Shown piece by piece: positions 33,673 to 42,922 of a stretch of DNA of 64,000 bases (its first letter is position 1; each line of letters starts with the position of its first letter). The DNA is from Halorubrum sp. F4 (GTDB lineage: Archaea; Halobacteriota; Halobacteria; Halobacteriales; Haloferacaceae): NCBI RefSeq assembly GCF_027257195.1, contig NZ_JAPDFS010000001.1, forward strand, positions 84,012 to 148,011, read 5' to 3'. Below the pieces are notes generated by a model. The model saw only the letters and a list, made by a program, of their open reading frames with translations, ran no database searches and was not told the DNA's origin. A program made the position numbers and the translations under genes.

Positions 33673-33861
33673 ATGAGCTTCGAGAAGGAAGACGAGGTCG
33701 TCCTCCACGACAAACACAGCGAGTACGACGGCGAGACCGGGACGATCACGCAGGTGATGGAGACGATGTTCGGCGACGCGACCTACACCGTGAGCTTCGA
33801 GGACGGCCAGGAGACGGGCGTTCCCGAGGGGTCGCTCGACGCCGTCGAGAGCGAGGAGTAA
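33673..33861 (+). CDS. Small conserved protein with SH3/KOW-like sequence
   Basis: A 62-residue acidic protein (MSFEKEDEVVLHDKHSEYDGETGTITQV ... YTVSFEDGQETGVPEGSLDAVES). The pattern of short strands with a GxxGTI turn resembles SH3-barrel or DUF1918-like mini-domains. A CTTTTAAG box about 26 nt upstream suggests a leaderless message. The RNA-binding protein gene starts 14 bp after its stop, so both are probably one transcript. Function unknown; nucleic-acid binding is a guess from the fold and the neighbour. Confidence 0.72.
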   Translation: MSFEKEDEVVLHDKHSEYDGETGTITQVMETMFGDATYTVSFEDGQETGVPEGSLDAVESEE

Positions 33862-33875
33862 CCGCTTCTACCGCC

Positions 33876-34313
33876 GTGCCTGCAGTCCCGTTCCACTACG
33901 TCGACCTCCGGGCGTTCTCGTACGCGACCGAGGACGAGAAGCGCGTCGAGCAGGCGCTCCGAGCGCTTCTGCCCGAGGACGTCGACCTCGACCGCGTCGA
34001 GAACGTGGGCCACCACGGCGACCGGATCGTCGTCCTCTCCGCGCGGATCGAGCGGGCCGACGGGATGCGCCACGTGCTCGACCGGATCGCCGAGCTCGAC
34101 GACCTCGACCGCGTGCTCGACGAACTCGACCAGCGCGTCGACGACAACTGTGCGCTCTTCATGCGGCTGGACAAACAGGCGGCGTTCCGCGACGAGGTTC
34201 GGCTCGGTCCCGGGATCACCGTCCGGGCGAAGGTCGAGGCGTACCCCGCGAAGAAGGAAGCGGCCGTCGAGAACGCTCGGGAGACGCTCTCCCGTCTCGC
34301 GGACGCGTCGTAG
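33876..34313 (+). CDS. RNA-binding protein of the exosome-associated COG1325 family
   Basis: A 145-residue protein with a GTG start (MPAVPFHYVDLRAFSYATEDEKRVEQALRALLP). It belongs to the COG1325/DUF54 group, predicted RNA-binding partners of the archaeal exosome. Conserved steps are GHHGDRIVVLSARIERADGMRHVLDRIAELDDLDRVLDELDQRVDDNCALFMRLDKQAAF, then VRLGPGITVRAKVEAYPAKKEAAVENA. The domain has a double-stranded-RNA-binding-like fold. Cytosolic; co-transcribed with the small protein 14 bp upstream. Confidence 0.86.
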   Translation: MPAVPFHYVDLRAFSYATEDEKRVEQALRALLPEDVDLDRVENVGHHGDRIVVLSARIERADGMRHVLDRIAELDDLDRVLDELDQRVDDNCALFMRLDKQAAFRDEVRLGPGITVRAKVEAYPAKKEAAVENARETLSRLADAS

Positions 34314-34336
34314 CGGCGATTCTCTCCCCGTTCGGT

Positions 34337-34630
34337 TCACTCCAGCCGGTCCGTGTCGATGCCGGTCCCGGGCGGCGAGACGATCAGGAACCCGCGGAAG
34401 TGCATCAGCTCGCCGTCCATGTCCTTGATCTCGCGGGCGAAGCCGGCCGCGAGCTCGTTGAGGTCGCCCTCGACGGACAACACGAGCGTGTTGCCGTAAT
34501 CGACGGAGCGGATCCACGTCTCCGGGTCGGTCGTCCCGTCGAGGACGCCGAGGACGACGTCGCCGGCGTCGGCGAACGCCTCGTCCATCTGCTCTTCGGC
34601 GTCGCGGAGGTCGAGGTCCCAGTCGCTCAT
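34337..34630 (-). CDS. DUF5779-type small haloarchaeal protein
   Basis: A 97-residue acidic protein starting MSDWDLDLRDAEEQMDEAFADAGDVVLGVLDGTTDPETWI. The middle VLVLSVEGDLNELAAGFAREIKDMDGELMHFRGFLIVSPPG is the family's conserved part and looks like a small alpha/beta domain. It has no known function. The start at 34630 is preferred to an in-frame codon 28 residues upstream. Convergent with the COG1325 gene, 23 bp apart. Confidence 0.8.
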   Translation of the reverse strand: MSDWDLDLRDAEEQMDEAFADAGDVVLGVLDGTTDPETWIRSVDYGNTLVLSVEGDLNELAAGFAREIKDMDGELMHFRGFLIVSPPGTGIDTDRLE

Positions 34631-34726
34631 ACTCGAGCGTCGACTCACGCCGGCAAAAGCGTTCGGGCGCGTCCCCAGGAAGCGTTCAGGAGCGTCCTCG
34701 GGCTCGAAACGCACACGGGCGAACGC

Positions 34727-35704
34727 TCAATCGTCCGACTCGACGCGCGCGAGCACGTCGAGGTTGTGTGCCCCGAAGGTCAGCTGGCCGTTCGTGATCA
34801 CGCGATGTCTCGCGTCGGCCCACTCCCCGACCATTCCCGGCGAGAGCCGGTCGACGGTGTCCCCGTCGGCAACTGCCGGCGATCCGTCCGCGAGCGCCCC
34901 GCCGACCGCCCCCTCGATCCCGTCGACGAGGTGATGGAGGAAGTACGCCTCGTCGCCCGGGTACGGTGGCGTCACGAGCCAGTCCGAGCCGCCGGCGGCG
35001 ACGACCTCCGCGTCGGCGTCGGGCAGCGCCGCGAACAGCTCACGCCCCGTGCGGCTCCCGCCCGGGCGGTCCGGCGCGTCCATCGTCGCGTGATAGACGT
35101 CCAGGACGGCTCGCTCGGTCCTGTCGCCGACGCTCCCGTCCCCCCGGAGCGACGGAGCGAGGAACGTCTCCCCGTCGAAGGTGATCGGGAAGTACGCGAA
35201 CCCGTCCGGAACCAGCCCGAGGAGCGGGCCGAGCACGCGGTCGAGGTCGACGAGGTCGAGGAACGCACAGCCGACGAGCAGGTCGTACTCGGCGTCGCTC
35301 CGACGGGCGAGTTCGACCGCGTCCGCCGCGGCGAACGTCGCGGTCACCGTCCCGCCCTCCGGATCGTCGAGGCGGACCGTCCGCGTCGCATCGGGGTCGC
35401 CGTCCTCGAGGGCGTACCCCGCGTCCTCCGCCCACACCTCCAGTTCCTCGACCGCGCGCCCGATCACCTCCTCACGGAGGTCGTATCCCCGGTAGACGAC
35501 GTCGTCCGGAAGGACCTCCCACGCGAGGAGTCGTCGGAGCATCGTCCCGGTCCCGCAGCCGACCTCGACGACGCGGAGGGGCGACGACCGGTCCGCGAGC
35601 GCCTCCCGCAGCCGGTCGAGCGTCGGACGGTGGAGCGCGCGGTCGTCGACGGTTCGTTTGGCCTCCAGGTATCGGGAGTGTTCGTACGTCGACGGTCGGG
35701 TCAC
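34727..35704 (-). CDS. SAM-dependent methyltransferase (class I)
   Basis: A 325-residue protein with a GTG start (VTRPSTYEHSRYLEAKRTVDDRALHRPTLDRL). Motif I is LRVVEVGCGTGTMLRRLL near residue 45. YRGYDLREEVIGRAVEEL is motif II, and YDLLVGCAFLDLVDLDRVL is the motif IV/V region. FPITFDGETFLAPS and SDWLVTPPYPGDEAYFLHHLVDGIEGAV suggest a small-molecule substrate. The GTG at 35704 leaves 54 bp to the divergent lipoprotein gene. Substrate unknown. Confidence 0.83.
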   Translation of the reverse strand: MTRPSTYEHSRYLEAKRTVDDRALHRPTLDRLREALADRSSPLRVVEVGCGTGTMLRRLLAWEVLPDDVVYRGYDLREEVIGRAVEELEVWAEDAGYALEDGDPDATRTVRLDDPEGGTVTATFAAADAVELARRSDAEYDLLVGCAFLDLVDLDRVLGPLLGLVPDGFAYFPITFDGETFLAPSLRGDGSVGDRTERAVLDVYHATMDAPDRPGGSRTGRELFAALPDADAEVVAAGGSDWLVTPPYPGDEAYFLHHLVDGIEGAVGGALADGSPAVADGDTVDRLSPGMVGEWADARHRVITNGQLTFGAHNLDVLARVESDD

Positions 35705-35758
35705 GTCCGATCCGAGGCTCTCGGAGCGGTTAAGTGCGTTCCACCCCGAGCCGGCGGC

Positions 35759-36427
35759 ATGGAACACACGCGGCGGGCGATGCTCTCCGGCGTCGCGGCG
35801 GGGGGCGTCGTCGGCGTGACGGGGTGTCTCGGTGGAGGCGGCGGAAGCGACGGCGGGAACACGCTCGACACGGGCGAGTACGACTGTGACCTCTCGGAGC
35901 CGACCGACCCGGACCTCGAGTACCGACCGACCCTCGGCGACCCGGAGGCGGACGTGGTCGTCCGAGCCTTCGAGGACTTCACCTGCGGGCACTGTGCGAC
36001 ATACAAGCTCGAGCACTTCCCGTCCGTTCGCGAGGAGTTCATCGAATCGGAGGAGATCCGGTACGAACACTGGGACTTCCCGATCCCGGTCGACGAGGAG
36101 TGGGCGGTCCCCGTCGCCAGCGCGGCCCGCGGCGTCGGCGATCGCGCCGGCGCCGAGGCGTTCTTCGCGTTCTCCTCGGCGGCCTACGAGTCGCAGGGCG
36201 AGTACGGCGGCGAGGCGCTCGGTGCGGCCGCGGAGACGGCGGGCGCGGACCCCTGTGCGGCGATCGCCGACGCCCAGTTCGCGGCGTACGAGGAAGCGTC
36301 CATGAGCGACCGAGACGAGGGCGAATCGATCGGCGTGCGCGGGACGCCGGCGATATTCGTGAACGGCGAGGCGGTCGACGGCTACGACTCGGGGACGATC
36401 ATCGACGCGATCGAGTCGGCGCTTTGA
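35759..36427 (+). CDS. DsbA-like thioredoxin-domain lipoprotein
   Basis: A 222-residue exported thiol oxidoreductase. RRAMLSGVAAGGVVGVTGC is a twin-arginine-type signal with the lipobox Cys at residue 23. A Gly/Ser linker leads to a DsbA/thioredoxin_4 domain: ADVVVRAFEDFTCGHCATYKLEHFPSVREEFI carries the active CGHC (Cys76, Cys79). GVRGTPAIFVNGEAVDGY carries the cis-Pro. It probably forms or isomerises disulfides on the cell surface. Extra Cys43 and a Cys in GADPCAAIADAQF may form a structural bridge. Confidence 0.88.
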   Translation: MEHTRRAMLSGVAAGGVVGVTGCLGGGGGSDGGNTLDTGEYDCDLSEPTDPDLEYRPTLGDPEADVVVRAFEDFTCGHCATYKLEHFPSVREEFIESEEIRYEHWDFPIPVDEEWAVPVASAARGVGDRAGAEAFFAFSSAAYESQGEYGGEALGAAAETAGADPCAAIADAQFAAYEEASMSDRDEGESIGVRGTPAIFVNGEAVDGYDSGTIIDAIESAL

Positions 36428-36503
36428 GCGGCCGGCCTCGACCGGGTCGAGCGGACGCCTCCGAACGTCGGTCTTTTGACGGTTCGACGCGTTTTATAAA
36501 CCA

Positions 36504-37748
36504 ATGACGAGCGAGGACCGCGGGGACCGCCGGCGGCTCGGCGCGGTCGTGCTCGCGGTGTTGATCTCGCAGGTCCTCCTCTATCCCGGCGTCCCCGTCC
36601 TCGTGGTCGAGCTCGGCGCGCCCGCGGGCATCGACGCGGGGATGTGGTTCCTCGTCGCGGAGTTCGCGGCGTTCGTGACGTTCGCCGTCGTCTGGGGGGC
36701 CGCGAGCGACGCGCTCGGCCGGCGGGTCCCGCTCGTCGTCGCCGGCGCGCTCGGCGGGGCCGCCTCCTACGCCGCGCTCGCCGCGATCCCGCGGCTCGGC
36801 CTCGGATTCTCGGCGGCCCTCGTCGTCCGCGTCGTCGGCGGATCGCTCACGATCGGGGCGTTCTCGCTCGCGATCACGATGCTGATGGACCTCGGCGGCG
36901 GCAACGGCCGCAACATGGGCGCCGCCGGGCTCGCGATCGGGCTCGGCGCGGCGGTCGGCTCCGTCGTCGGCGGGGCACTCGCCGACGTCGGGCCGTTCTA
37001 CCCCGTCTACGCCGGCGCGGTCGTGCTGGCGGGCGCGGGGCTGCTCGCGACGACCGTCGACGACCGCACGACGGGGGGGACTTCCGCGAGTTCGGGGGAC
37101 GGCGATGTCGACGACGACGATCCCGGATTCCGGGAGGTGATCGCACGCGCCCGTGAGACGCCTGGCCTCCTCGTCCCCTTCGCGTTCGGCTTCGTCGACC
37201 GCCTGACCGCCGGTTTCTTCGCGCTGGTCGGGGTGTACTACTTCCAGGACCCGGCCACTTTCGGGCTCTCGGCGACCGGAGCGGGCGCGACGCTGGCGCT
37301 CTTTTTCGTCCCGTTCGCGCTGTTACAGTCCCCCTTCGGGTCGCTCTCTGACCGGATCGGCCGGTTCTCGCCGGTCGTCCTCGGGTCGATCGCGTACGGG
37401 ATCGTCACGATCGGCGTCGGCGTCGCGCCCGTCTACCCGATCGCGGCGGGGTTGATGACCCTCGTCGGCGTCTGTGGCGCGCTAATGGCCCCGGCGACGA
37501 TGGCGCTCGTCACCGACCTCGTCGACCCGGCAGTGCGCGGGGCGGCGATGGGGGCGTTCAACGTGTTCGGCTCGCTCGGGTTCCTGACGGGGTTTCTCGT
37601 CGGCGGCGGCGCGACCGGCGCGTTCGGCTACCGGGCCGCCTTCCTCGCCGTGGGCGGGCTCGAGTTCGCCATCGCGCTGGCGCTTCTCCCGGCCGTACGC
37701 GCGGTCGCGCCCCGGGTCGGTCCCGCCCCGTCGACCGGAGACGACTGA
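36504..37748 (+). CDS. Major facilitator superfamily transporter
   Basis: A 414-residue protein with twelve hydrophobic helices in two halves. The first half has GAASDALGRRVPLVVAG, the loop 2-3 motif (G-x3-D-x-x-G-R-R). A central acidic loop (about residues 190-210, SSGDGDVDDDDPGFREVI) splits the halves. The second half has GSLSDRIGRFSPVVLGS, the matching loop. The helix 5 region (LAIGLGAAVGSVVGGALADV) fits drug/metabolite efflux members. Substrate unknown. A TTTTATAAACC box lies about 15-25 nt upstream of the ATG. Confidence 0.87.
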   Translation: MTSEDRGDRRRLGAVVLAVLISQVLLYPGVPVLVVELGAPAGIDAGMWFLVAEFAAFVTFAVVWGAASDALGRRVPLVVAGALGGAASYAALAAIPRLGLGFSAALVVRVVGGSLTIGAFSLAITMLMDLGGGNGRNMGAAGLAIGLGAAVGSVVGGALADVGPFYPVYAGAVVLAGAGLLATTVDDRTTGGTSASSGDGDVDDDDPGFREVIARARETPGLLVPFAFGFVDRLTAGFFALVGVYYFQDPATFGLSATGAGATLALFFVPFALLQSPFGSLSDRIGRFSPVVLGSIAYGIVTIGVGVAPVYPIAAGLMTLVGVCGALMAPATMALVTDLVDPAVRGAAMGAFNVFGSLGFLTGFLVGGGATGAFGYRAAFLAVGGLEFAIALALLPAVRAVAPRVGPAPSTGDD

Positions 37749-37838
37749 CCCGTTCGTGACCCCCATCGAAACCCGCCGGGTCGGAAACGTTCGAGTCGAG
37801 CCTTTTTACCGCTCGCGCGTCCTGGGATCGGACGACGA

Positions 37839-38612
37839 ATGGACCTGCTCGTGGTCGGCGCGGGAGAGATCGGCCGGTGGGTGGCGGACACCCTCACAGC
37901 CGAGGGCTCGCCCGTCGACGCGAGCGTGGCCTTCACCGACCGCGACGCCGACGTGGCGGCAGACGCCGCCGCCGGACGGGACGCGACGGCGGTCCCGGTC
38001 GATGCGGAGACGACGCACGACGCCGTCTGTCTCTCCGTCCCGATGTCGGCGGTGCCCGACGCGGTCGCGGCGTACGCGCCGCGGGCTGAACGGGCGATGT
38101 TCGACGTCTCCGGCGAGATGACCGCGTCGATCGCGGCGATGCGCGAGCACGCGCCCGGTCTCGAGCGCGCGAGCTACCACCCGCTCTTCGCGCCGCCGCG
38201 GGTCCCCGGCAACGTCGCCGCCGTCGTCGACGAGCCGGGGTCGGCGATACGCTCGGTCTCCGCGGCTATCGAGGCCGGCGGCAACGAGGTCTTCGAGACG
38301 ACGGCGGCCGAACACGACCGCGCGATGGAGACCGTCCAGGCGGGAGCACACGCCGCGGTACTCGCGTGGCGGCTCGCCGGCGAGGAGGTCCGAGAGGAGT
38401 TTCACACCCCCGTATCCGCGACGCTCGACGACGTGGCCGACACGGTCACGGAGGGAGCTCCCGGAGTGTACGCCGAGATCCAGCGCGCCTTCGACGGCGC
38501 CGACGACGTCGCCGAGGCGGCCCGCGAGATCGCCGACGCCGACCCGGAACGGTTCGCCGAACTCTACGAGCGTGCCCGCGGCGACCGGAACCCGCGCGAG
38601 CGACATGACTGA
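37839..38612 (+). CDS. tyrA: Prephenate dehydrogenase
   Basis: A 257-residue Rossmann-fold dehydrogenase. GAGEIG at residues 7-12 binds NAD(P). The family segment VCLSVPMSAVPDAVAAYAPRAERAMFDVSGEM and HPLFAPPRVPGNVAAVVDEPG, with the conserved His, match archaeal TyrA. HDRAMETVQAGAHAAVLAWRLA opens the helical C-terminal half. It oxidatively decarboxylates prephenate to 4-hydroxyphenylpyruvate in tyrosine synthesis. There is no fused chorismate mutase or ACT domain, so feedback control by tyrosine is not evident. The Rsm22-like gene follows 47 bp later. Confidence 0.87.
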   Translation: MDLLVVGAGEIGRWVADTLTAEGSPVDASVAFTDRDADVAADAAAGRDATAVPVDAETTHDAVCLSVPMSAVPDAVAAYAPRAERAMFDVSGEMTASIAAMREHAPGLERASYHPLFAPPRVPGNVAAVVDEPGSAIRSVSAAIEAGGNEVFETTAAEHDRAMETVQAGAHAAVLAWRLAGEEVREEFHTPVSATLDDVADTVTEGAPGVYAEIQRAFDGADDVAEAAREIADADPERFAELYERARGDRNPRERHD

Positions 38613-38659
38613 TCCCCACCCCGACTGACCCTCCATCCCCGAACCGACCGATACCCACC

Positions 38660-40108
38660 ATGATCGACAGAACGGCGGTCCGCGACACCGCCAACTACCT
38701 GCGCCAGGTCCGCCCCATCGACCCCGAGGAGATAACCGAATACATCGAGGGGACGCCGCATCCCGCGGTCATCCGCGAGACGCTCCGGGAGGAGGCGTTC
38801 GATCTCCGGCTTCGCGAACGCGAGGACGGCAGTTTCGTTCCCGTCGACGACGACCCGGTCCGCCCGCCGGGGTGGGCTCCGGACGCGCTCCCCGAGGCGT
38901 ACGCGTTCGCCCTGGAGGACCTCCTCGTCGCGGAGTTCGGCGCGAACTGGCACGTCGGCGATTCCGGCCACGAACTCCGGGAGACGATCCGCCGGCTCAA
39001 GGCTGACTACCTCTACGGCAACGACGTTCGATACGACCGGATCGCCGCCCTCGGCTACGCGATCTATCACCTCCCCGACTACTACGCGGCGATCGGCTAC
39101 GTCCTCGACGACCTCGCCGAGAACGGGCTGCTGGACCGGACGCTCCGCGTCCTCGACGTCGGTGCGGGCGTCGGCGGCCCGGCGCTCGGGCTCCACGACT
39201 ACCTCCCCGAGGACGCGGTCGTGGAGTACCACGCGGTCGAGCCGAGCGCCGCCGCGGACGTCCTCGACCGACTGCTCGAGGAGACGGGCCGGAACTTCCG
39301 CACGACGGTCCACCGGACGACCGCCGAGTCGACGTTCGGGCTCGAAGATACGGGGAGCGACGCCGGCTCGATCCTGGACGAGCCTTTCGATCTGGTGATC
39401 TTCGGGAACGTCCTCTCGGAACTCGAGGACGCGACGGCCGTCCTCGAGGCCGGGACTGACGCGCTCGCCGCGGACGGGAGCGTGATCGCGCTCGCGCCGG
39501 CGGACCGCGAGACCGCGATCGGGCTCCGCCAGGCCGAGCGGGCGGTCGCGACCCCCGACGGCGGCGTCGAGATCTACTCGCCGGCCCTCCGGCTCTGGCC
39601 GGACGCGAGCCCGACCGACCGGGGATGGTCCTTCGACGTGCGGGCGGACCTCGCGGTCCCGCCGTTCCAGCGCCGGCTCGACGAGGCGGCCGCCCGCGAG
39701 ACGACCGACGAGCCGGGCGAGTTCCACAACGTCGACGTCCAGTTCGCCTACTCGATCCTCCGAACCGACGGGAAACGCCGAGCGGACGTCCGCGCGAGCG
39801 ACGAGCGCTGTGCGAGAATGAGCGATTCCGAGGAACACGTCACCGACCGCGTGAACCTCCTCGCGGTGAAACTCAGCCACGACCTCAGCGACGGGAAAAA
39901 CGCGGTGTACCGCGTCGGCGACGGCTCCCAGTCCGTCGACCACTACCTCGTCTGTACGCGCGAGACGGTCCTCAACGACGGCCTTCGCGAGGCCGACTAC
40001 GGCGCGGTCCTCTTCGTCGAGAACGGACTCGTGCTCTGGAACGACGACGAGGCCGCGTACAACGTCGTCGTGGACGACGAGACCGTCGTCGACGTCGTCG
40101 CACGCTGA
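38660..40108 (+). CDS. Rsm22-like small-subunit ribosomal methyltransferase
   Basis: A 482-residue protein similar to the Rsm22 group known from mitochondria and some prokaryotes. The first 150 residues are helical (HELRETIRRLKADYLYGNDVRYDRIAALGYAIYHLPDYYAAIGYVLDDLA). Then comes a SAM fold with LRVLDVGAGVGGPALGLHDYL and DLVIFGNVLSELEDATAVLEAGTDALAADGSVIALAPAD. FHNVDVQFAYSILRTDGKRR is the family's Tyr/Phe-rich step. The last about 90 residues (VNLLAVKLSHDLSDGKNAVYRVGDGSQSVDHYLVCTRET) form a small beta domain. Activity is not proven in archaea; rRNA methylation or ribosome assembly is inferred. Confidence 0.8.
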   Translation: MIDRTAVRDTANYLRQVRPIDPEEITEYIEGTPHPAVIRETLREEAFDLRLREREDGSFVPVDDDPVRPPGWAPDALPEAYAFALEDLLVAEFGANWHVGDSGHELRETIRRLKADYLYGNDVRYDRIAALGYAIYHLPDYYAAIGYVLDDLAENGLLDRTLRVLDVGAGVGGPALGLHDYLPEDAVVEYHAVEPSAAADVLDRLLEETGRNFRTTVHRTTAESTFGLEDTGSDAGSILDEPFDLVIFGNVLSELEDATAVLEAGTDALAADGSVIALAPADRETAIGLRQAERAVATPDGGVEIYSPALRLWPDASPTDRGWSFDVRADLAVPPFQRRLDEAAARETTDEPGEFHNVDVQFAYSILRTDGKRRADVRASDERCARMSDSEEHVTDRVNLLAVKLSHDLSDGKNAVYRVGDGSQSVDHYLVCTRETVLNDGLREADYGAVLFVENGLVLWNDDEAAYNVVVDDETVVDVVAR

Positions 40109-40219
40109 CGACCGATCAGCGGGAGCGGCCGGACTCTGGAAGTCGAGCCCGGTCGGTCGAACGCTGTGGAAAACCGATCGGATCGACATCTCCATCAGTC
40201 CGCTCCACCTCCTTCGGAC

Positions 40220-41071
40220 ATGGACTCTCCGACCGACGACGACTGGACGCTCCCCGAAGAGACGCACCTCGGCCGGGTCGCGCTTCGCGTCGGCGACCTC
40301 GAACCGATGACCGCGTTCTATCGGGACGTGATCGGACTCTCGGTGCTCGATCGGAACGGGACGACGGCGACGCTCGGTGCGGACGGGGGCCCGCTCCTCG
40401 AACTGACCGCCGACCCCGACGCGGCCGAGCGTACCCGGACCGAGGCGGGACTGTTCCACACCGCGTTCCGGGTCCCGTCCCGTGCCGCGCTCGGCGACGC
40501 CCTGGAACGGATCCGGAACCGATGGGAACTGGACGGTGCCTCCGACCACGACGTGAGCGAGGCGCTGTACCTCGACGACCCGGAGGGTAACGGGGTCGAG
40601 GTGTACCGCGACCGCCCCCGTGAGACGTGGTCGACGGTCGGCGACGGCCGGGTTCACATGGTGACCGAACCGTTCGACTTCGAGGGCGTCGCCGCGGCCG
40701 CGACCGGCGAGGAGCGAGCGCCGGCCGACACCGACGTCGGTCACGTCCATCTCGAGGTCGCGTCGCTCGAGGCGTTCGAGCGGTTCTATATAGCGGCATT
40801 CGGTTTCGACCTCCGAGCGACCTACCCCGACGCGCGGTTCGTCGCCGCCGGCGGCTACCACCACCACGTCGGGGCGAACACGTGGAACGGGCGCACGGGC
40901 CCCACGGGAGACGGACGCGGACTCGACTGGTTCGAGGTCGTCGTGTCGGACGACGCGCTCCGCCGAGAGCTCCGGGACCGTCTCCCCACAAACCTCGAAT
41001 CGACGATCGAAAGCGGGTTCGCGGTCACCGATCCGGACGGGATCGAGATCCGAGTGGTCGACGGGTCGTAG
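40220..41071 (+). CDS. VOC-family protein, CatE-like tandem glyoxalase fold
   Basis: A 283-residue protein made of two vicinal-oxygen-chelate modules. The first runs from HLGRVALRVGDLEPMTAFYRDVIGLSVL to EALYLDDPEGNGVEVYRDRPRETW. The second runs from VGHVHLEVASLEAFERFYIAAFGFDLRA to FAVTDPDGIEIRVVD. Metal-ligand candidates are His in TEAGLFHTAFRV, Glu in NGVEVYRD, His in GHVHLEV and Glu in GIEIRV. YHHHVGANTWNGR is typical of the CatE/YfiE group. Substrate unknown; glyoxalase or ring-cleavage dioxygenase activity are both possible. The ATG at 40220 is preferred over one 18 codons upstream. Confidence 0.87.
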   Translation: MDSPTDDDWTLPEETHLGRVALRVGDLEPMTAFYRDVIGLSVLDRNGTTATLGADGGPLLELTADPDAAERTRTEAGLFHTAFRVPSRAALGDALERIRNRWELDGASDHDVSEALYLDDPEGNGVEVYRDRPRETWSTVGDGRVHMVTEPFDFEGVAAAATGEERAPADTDVGHVHLEVASLEAFERFYIAAFGFDLRATYPDARFVAAGGYHHHVGANTWNGRTGPTGDGRGLDWFEVVVSDDALRRELRDRLPTNLESTIESGFAVTDPDGIEIRVVDGS

Positions 41072-41120
41072 CGGGCCGTCGTTGAGGGGAACGATTACGA
41101 CCCACGTCGATGAGGCGTCG

Positions 41121-42059
41121 TCACTCCTCGCCGTCCGGTCGTGAAAGCCGGCGACGGACGGCGAGTCCGACGCCGAGAAGCGGCAGCCCGGCCGCGAGGA
41201 GGTACGGCGCGGCGTAGGCGGCCCCCACGACGGCGGCCCGGAGGACCGTTCCGAGGCCCCGAACGGACTCGAGGAACGCGGTCACCACGCCGGTGTCGTA
41301 CCACGCCGTCGAGACGGCGGACGGTTCGGGCGGCTCCTCGCGGAGTTCGACCCGGATCGTCGACAGCGCGACGCGTTCCTCCAGGGCGGCCCGTTCGGCC
41401 TCCATCCGTTCGATCTCCTCCTGGACGTCGGCGAGTTCCCGCTGGACCGCCAGCACGTCCTCCGTCGTGTTGGCGCCCTCGTACAGCTCCCTGAGTCGAT
41501 CGCGCTCCGCCCGTCGGTTCTCCAGGCGCGCCTCGAGGTCCGCGATCCGATCCGTGACGTCCCGGCTCTCAGTCGTCGAGCGCTCGACGTCCCCCAGCGA
41601 CTCGAGGTCGGTCATCGCGGCGTCGAAGTCCTCGCTCGGCACGCGGAGCGTGAGTTCGCCGACGGTGAACTCCTCGTCGCCTCGCTCGTGGGTCTCCCGG
41701 GTGGAATCGCTCACGAACCCGCCGTATCCCTCGGCGATCGAACGGGTCTCGGCGTCGGCGTCCTCGAACGACTCGACGGTCAGCCGGATATCGCCCGTTC
41801 GAATGAGTCGGCGGTCCGTGATCGCCGCGGCGGTCTGACCGTCCCCTCCGTCGGCCATCGAGTAGGATCCGGCATCCGAACCGTCTCCGGCCTCCTCCGT
41901 GACCGATCCCGTCCCATCGGTTCCGCCACCGTCCACGGATCGTGTGACGTCCCCGTCTCCCGCACCCCCCGCGTCCCCGCCACTCCCGGCACCCGCACAG
42001 CCGGCGAGCGCCACGAGCGTCGCGAGCGCCACGACGCAAAGCAGTCGTCTGGTGTCCAT
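41121..42059 (-). CDS. DUF4349 lipoprotein with coiled coil and C-terminal membrane helix
   Basis: A 312-residue protein. MDTRRLLCVVALATLVALAGC is a Sec-type lipoprotein signal, with Cys21 lipidated. An acidic Gly/Asp/Ser linker follows. The DUF4349 domain starts at TDRRLIRTGDIRLTVESFEDADAETRSIAEGYGGFVSDS, with ELTLRVPSEDFDAAMTDLESLGDV. Residues about 175-245 form a coiled coil (RIADLEARLENRRAERDRLRELYEGANTTEDVLAVQRELADVQEEIERMEAERAALEERV). A hydrophobic helix near the end (LLAAGLPLLGVGLAV) with a basic tail anchors it. So both ends contact the membrane. Function unknown. Confidence 0.87.
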   Translation of the reverse strand: MDTRRLLCVVALATLVALAGCAGAGSGGDAGGAGDGDVTRSVDGGGTDGTGSVTEEAGDGSDAGSYSMADGGDGQTAAAITDRRLIRTGDIRLTVESFEDADAETRSIAEGYGGFVSDSTRETHERGDEEFTVGELTLRVPSEDFDAAMTDLESLGDVERSTTESRDVTDRIADLEARLENRRAERDRLRELYEGANTTEDVLAVQRELADVQEEIERMEAERAALEERVALSTIRVELREEPPEPSAVSTAWYDTGVVTAFLESVRGLGTVLRAAVVGAAYAAPYLLAAGLPLLGVGLAVRRRLSRPDGEE

Positions 42060-42190
42060 GTCGGGGACGTTGACCCCGATCGCGGTAAAAGGTTTCAAGG
42101 GACAAACCGACGTTTGTCCCTCGCTCCCGTCGTCGACTCTGCGGATCGGCGGCCCCGACCGTGATCGACGGGCTGTCGACGTCGCGTTCC

Positions 42191-42922
42191 TCAGTCGACG
42201 TCGATCGGTTCGATCAGCTCCGAGCCGTCCGTTCCCGCGGCGTTCACGCGCGTCGAAACCGGATACGCCTCCATCTCCGTGGCCGGATGTGGGTCCATGA
42301 TCGCCGCCGCCTCGTCCGGATCGCCGTGGAGCCAGCGGTCCTCCTCGTCTGGCGCGAGGACCACCGCCATCCGGTGATGGAGGTCGGCGACCAGGTCGTT
42401 CGGATCGGTCGTCACGACGGTGAACGTCTCGCGGATCCGGCCTTCGTCCCCGGTCTCGGCGTCCCCGTCCGCATCCGTCCCGCCGCCGAACGCGCCGAGT
42501 CCGGTCTGAGTCGTCTCCGGTTCCGGCGGTTTCCATCGCTCGTACAGGCCGGCCATCGCGAACGGACGGTCGTCCTCGAAGGCGACGCGGTACGGCCGTT
42601 TTCCGGTCCCGTCGTCATCGTCGACCCACTCGTAGAACCCGTCCGCGGGAACGAGACATCGTCGGGACTCGTAGGCGTCCGTGAAGCTCCGCTTGTCTCG
42701 AACCGTCTCGGAGCGCGCGTTGATCAGGTCGAACGATTCCTCGGCCCACGACGGCGTGAGCCCCCACTTCATACGAGTCGCTCTATCCGGGTCTTCGCCC
42801 GTCACGACCGGGAGGTCCTCGCCGGGCGCGCAGTTGTAACTCGGTTCGAATCCCTCGAACATCGCGTCGAACCGCGACTCGAGTTTCCCGGCGGGCGTGA
42901 ACAGCGTGTACCGGCCACACAT
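42191..42922 (-). CDS. SRAP-family protein (HMCES/YedK), abasic-site DNA-protein crosslinker
   Basis: A 243-residue SOS-response-associated peptidase. Cys2 right after Met (MCGRYTLF) is the residue that, once exposed, bonds to abasic sites in single-stranded DNA. The other conserved residues are visible: Asn68 in FDLINARSETV, Glu98 in DGFYEWV, and His in DLHHRMAVVL. A Gly/Asp insert (GTDADGDAETGDEGR) sits between strands. It shields abasic sites during replication. Its promoter GGTTAAGGAC about 28 nt upstream suggests a leaderless message. No SOS box would be expected in archaea. Confidence 0.93.
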   Translation of the reverse strand: MCGRYTLFTPAGKLESRFDAMFEGFEPSYNCAPGEDLPVVTGEDPDRATRMKWGLTPSWAEESFDLINARSETVRDKRSFTDAYESRRCLVPADGFYEWVDDDDGTGKRPYRVAFEDDRPFAMAGLYERWKPPEPETTQTGLGAFGGGTDADGDAETGDEGRIRETFTVVTTDPNDLVADLHHRMAVVLAPDEEDRWLHGDPDEAAAIMDPHPATEMEAYPVSTRVNAAGTDGSELIEPIDVD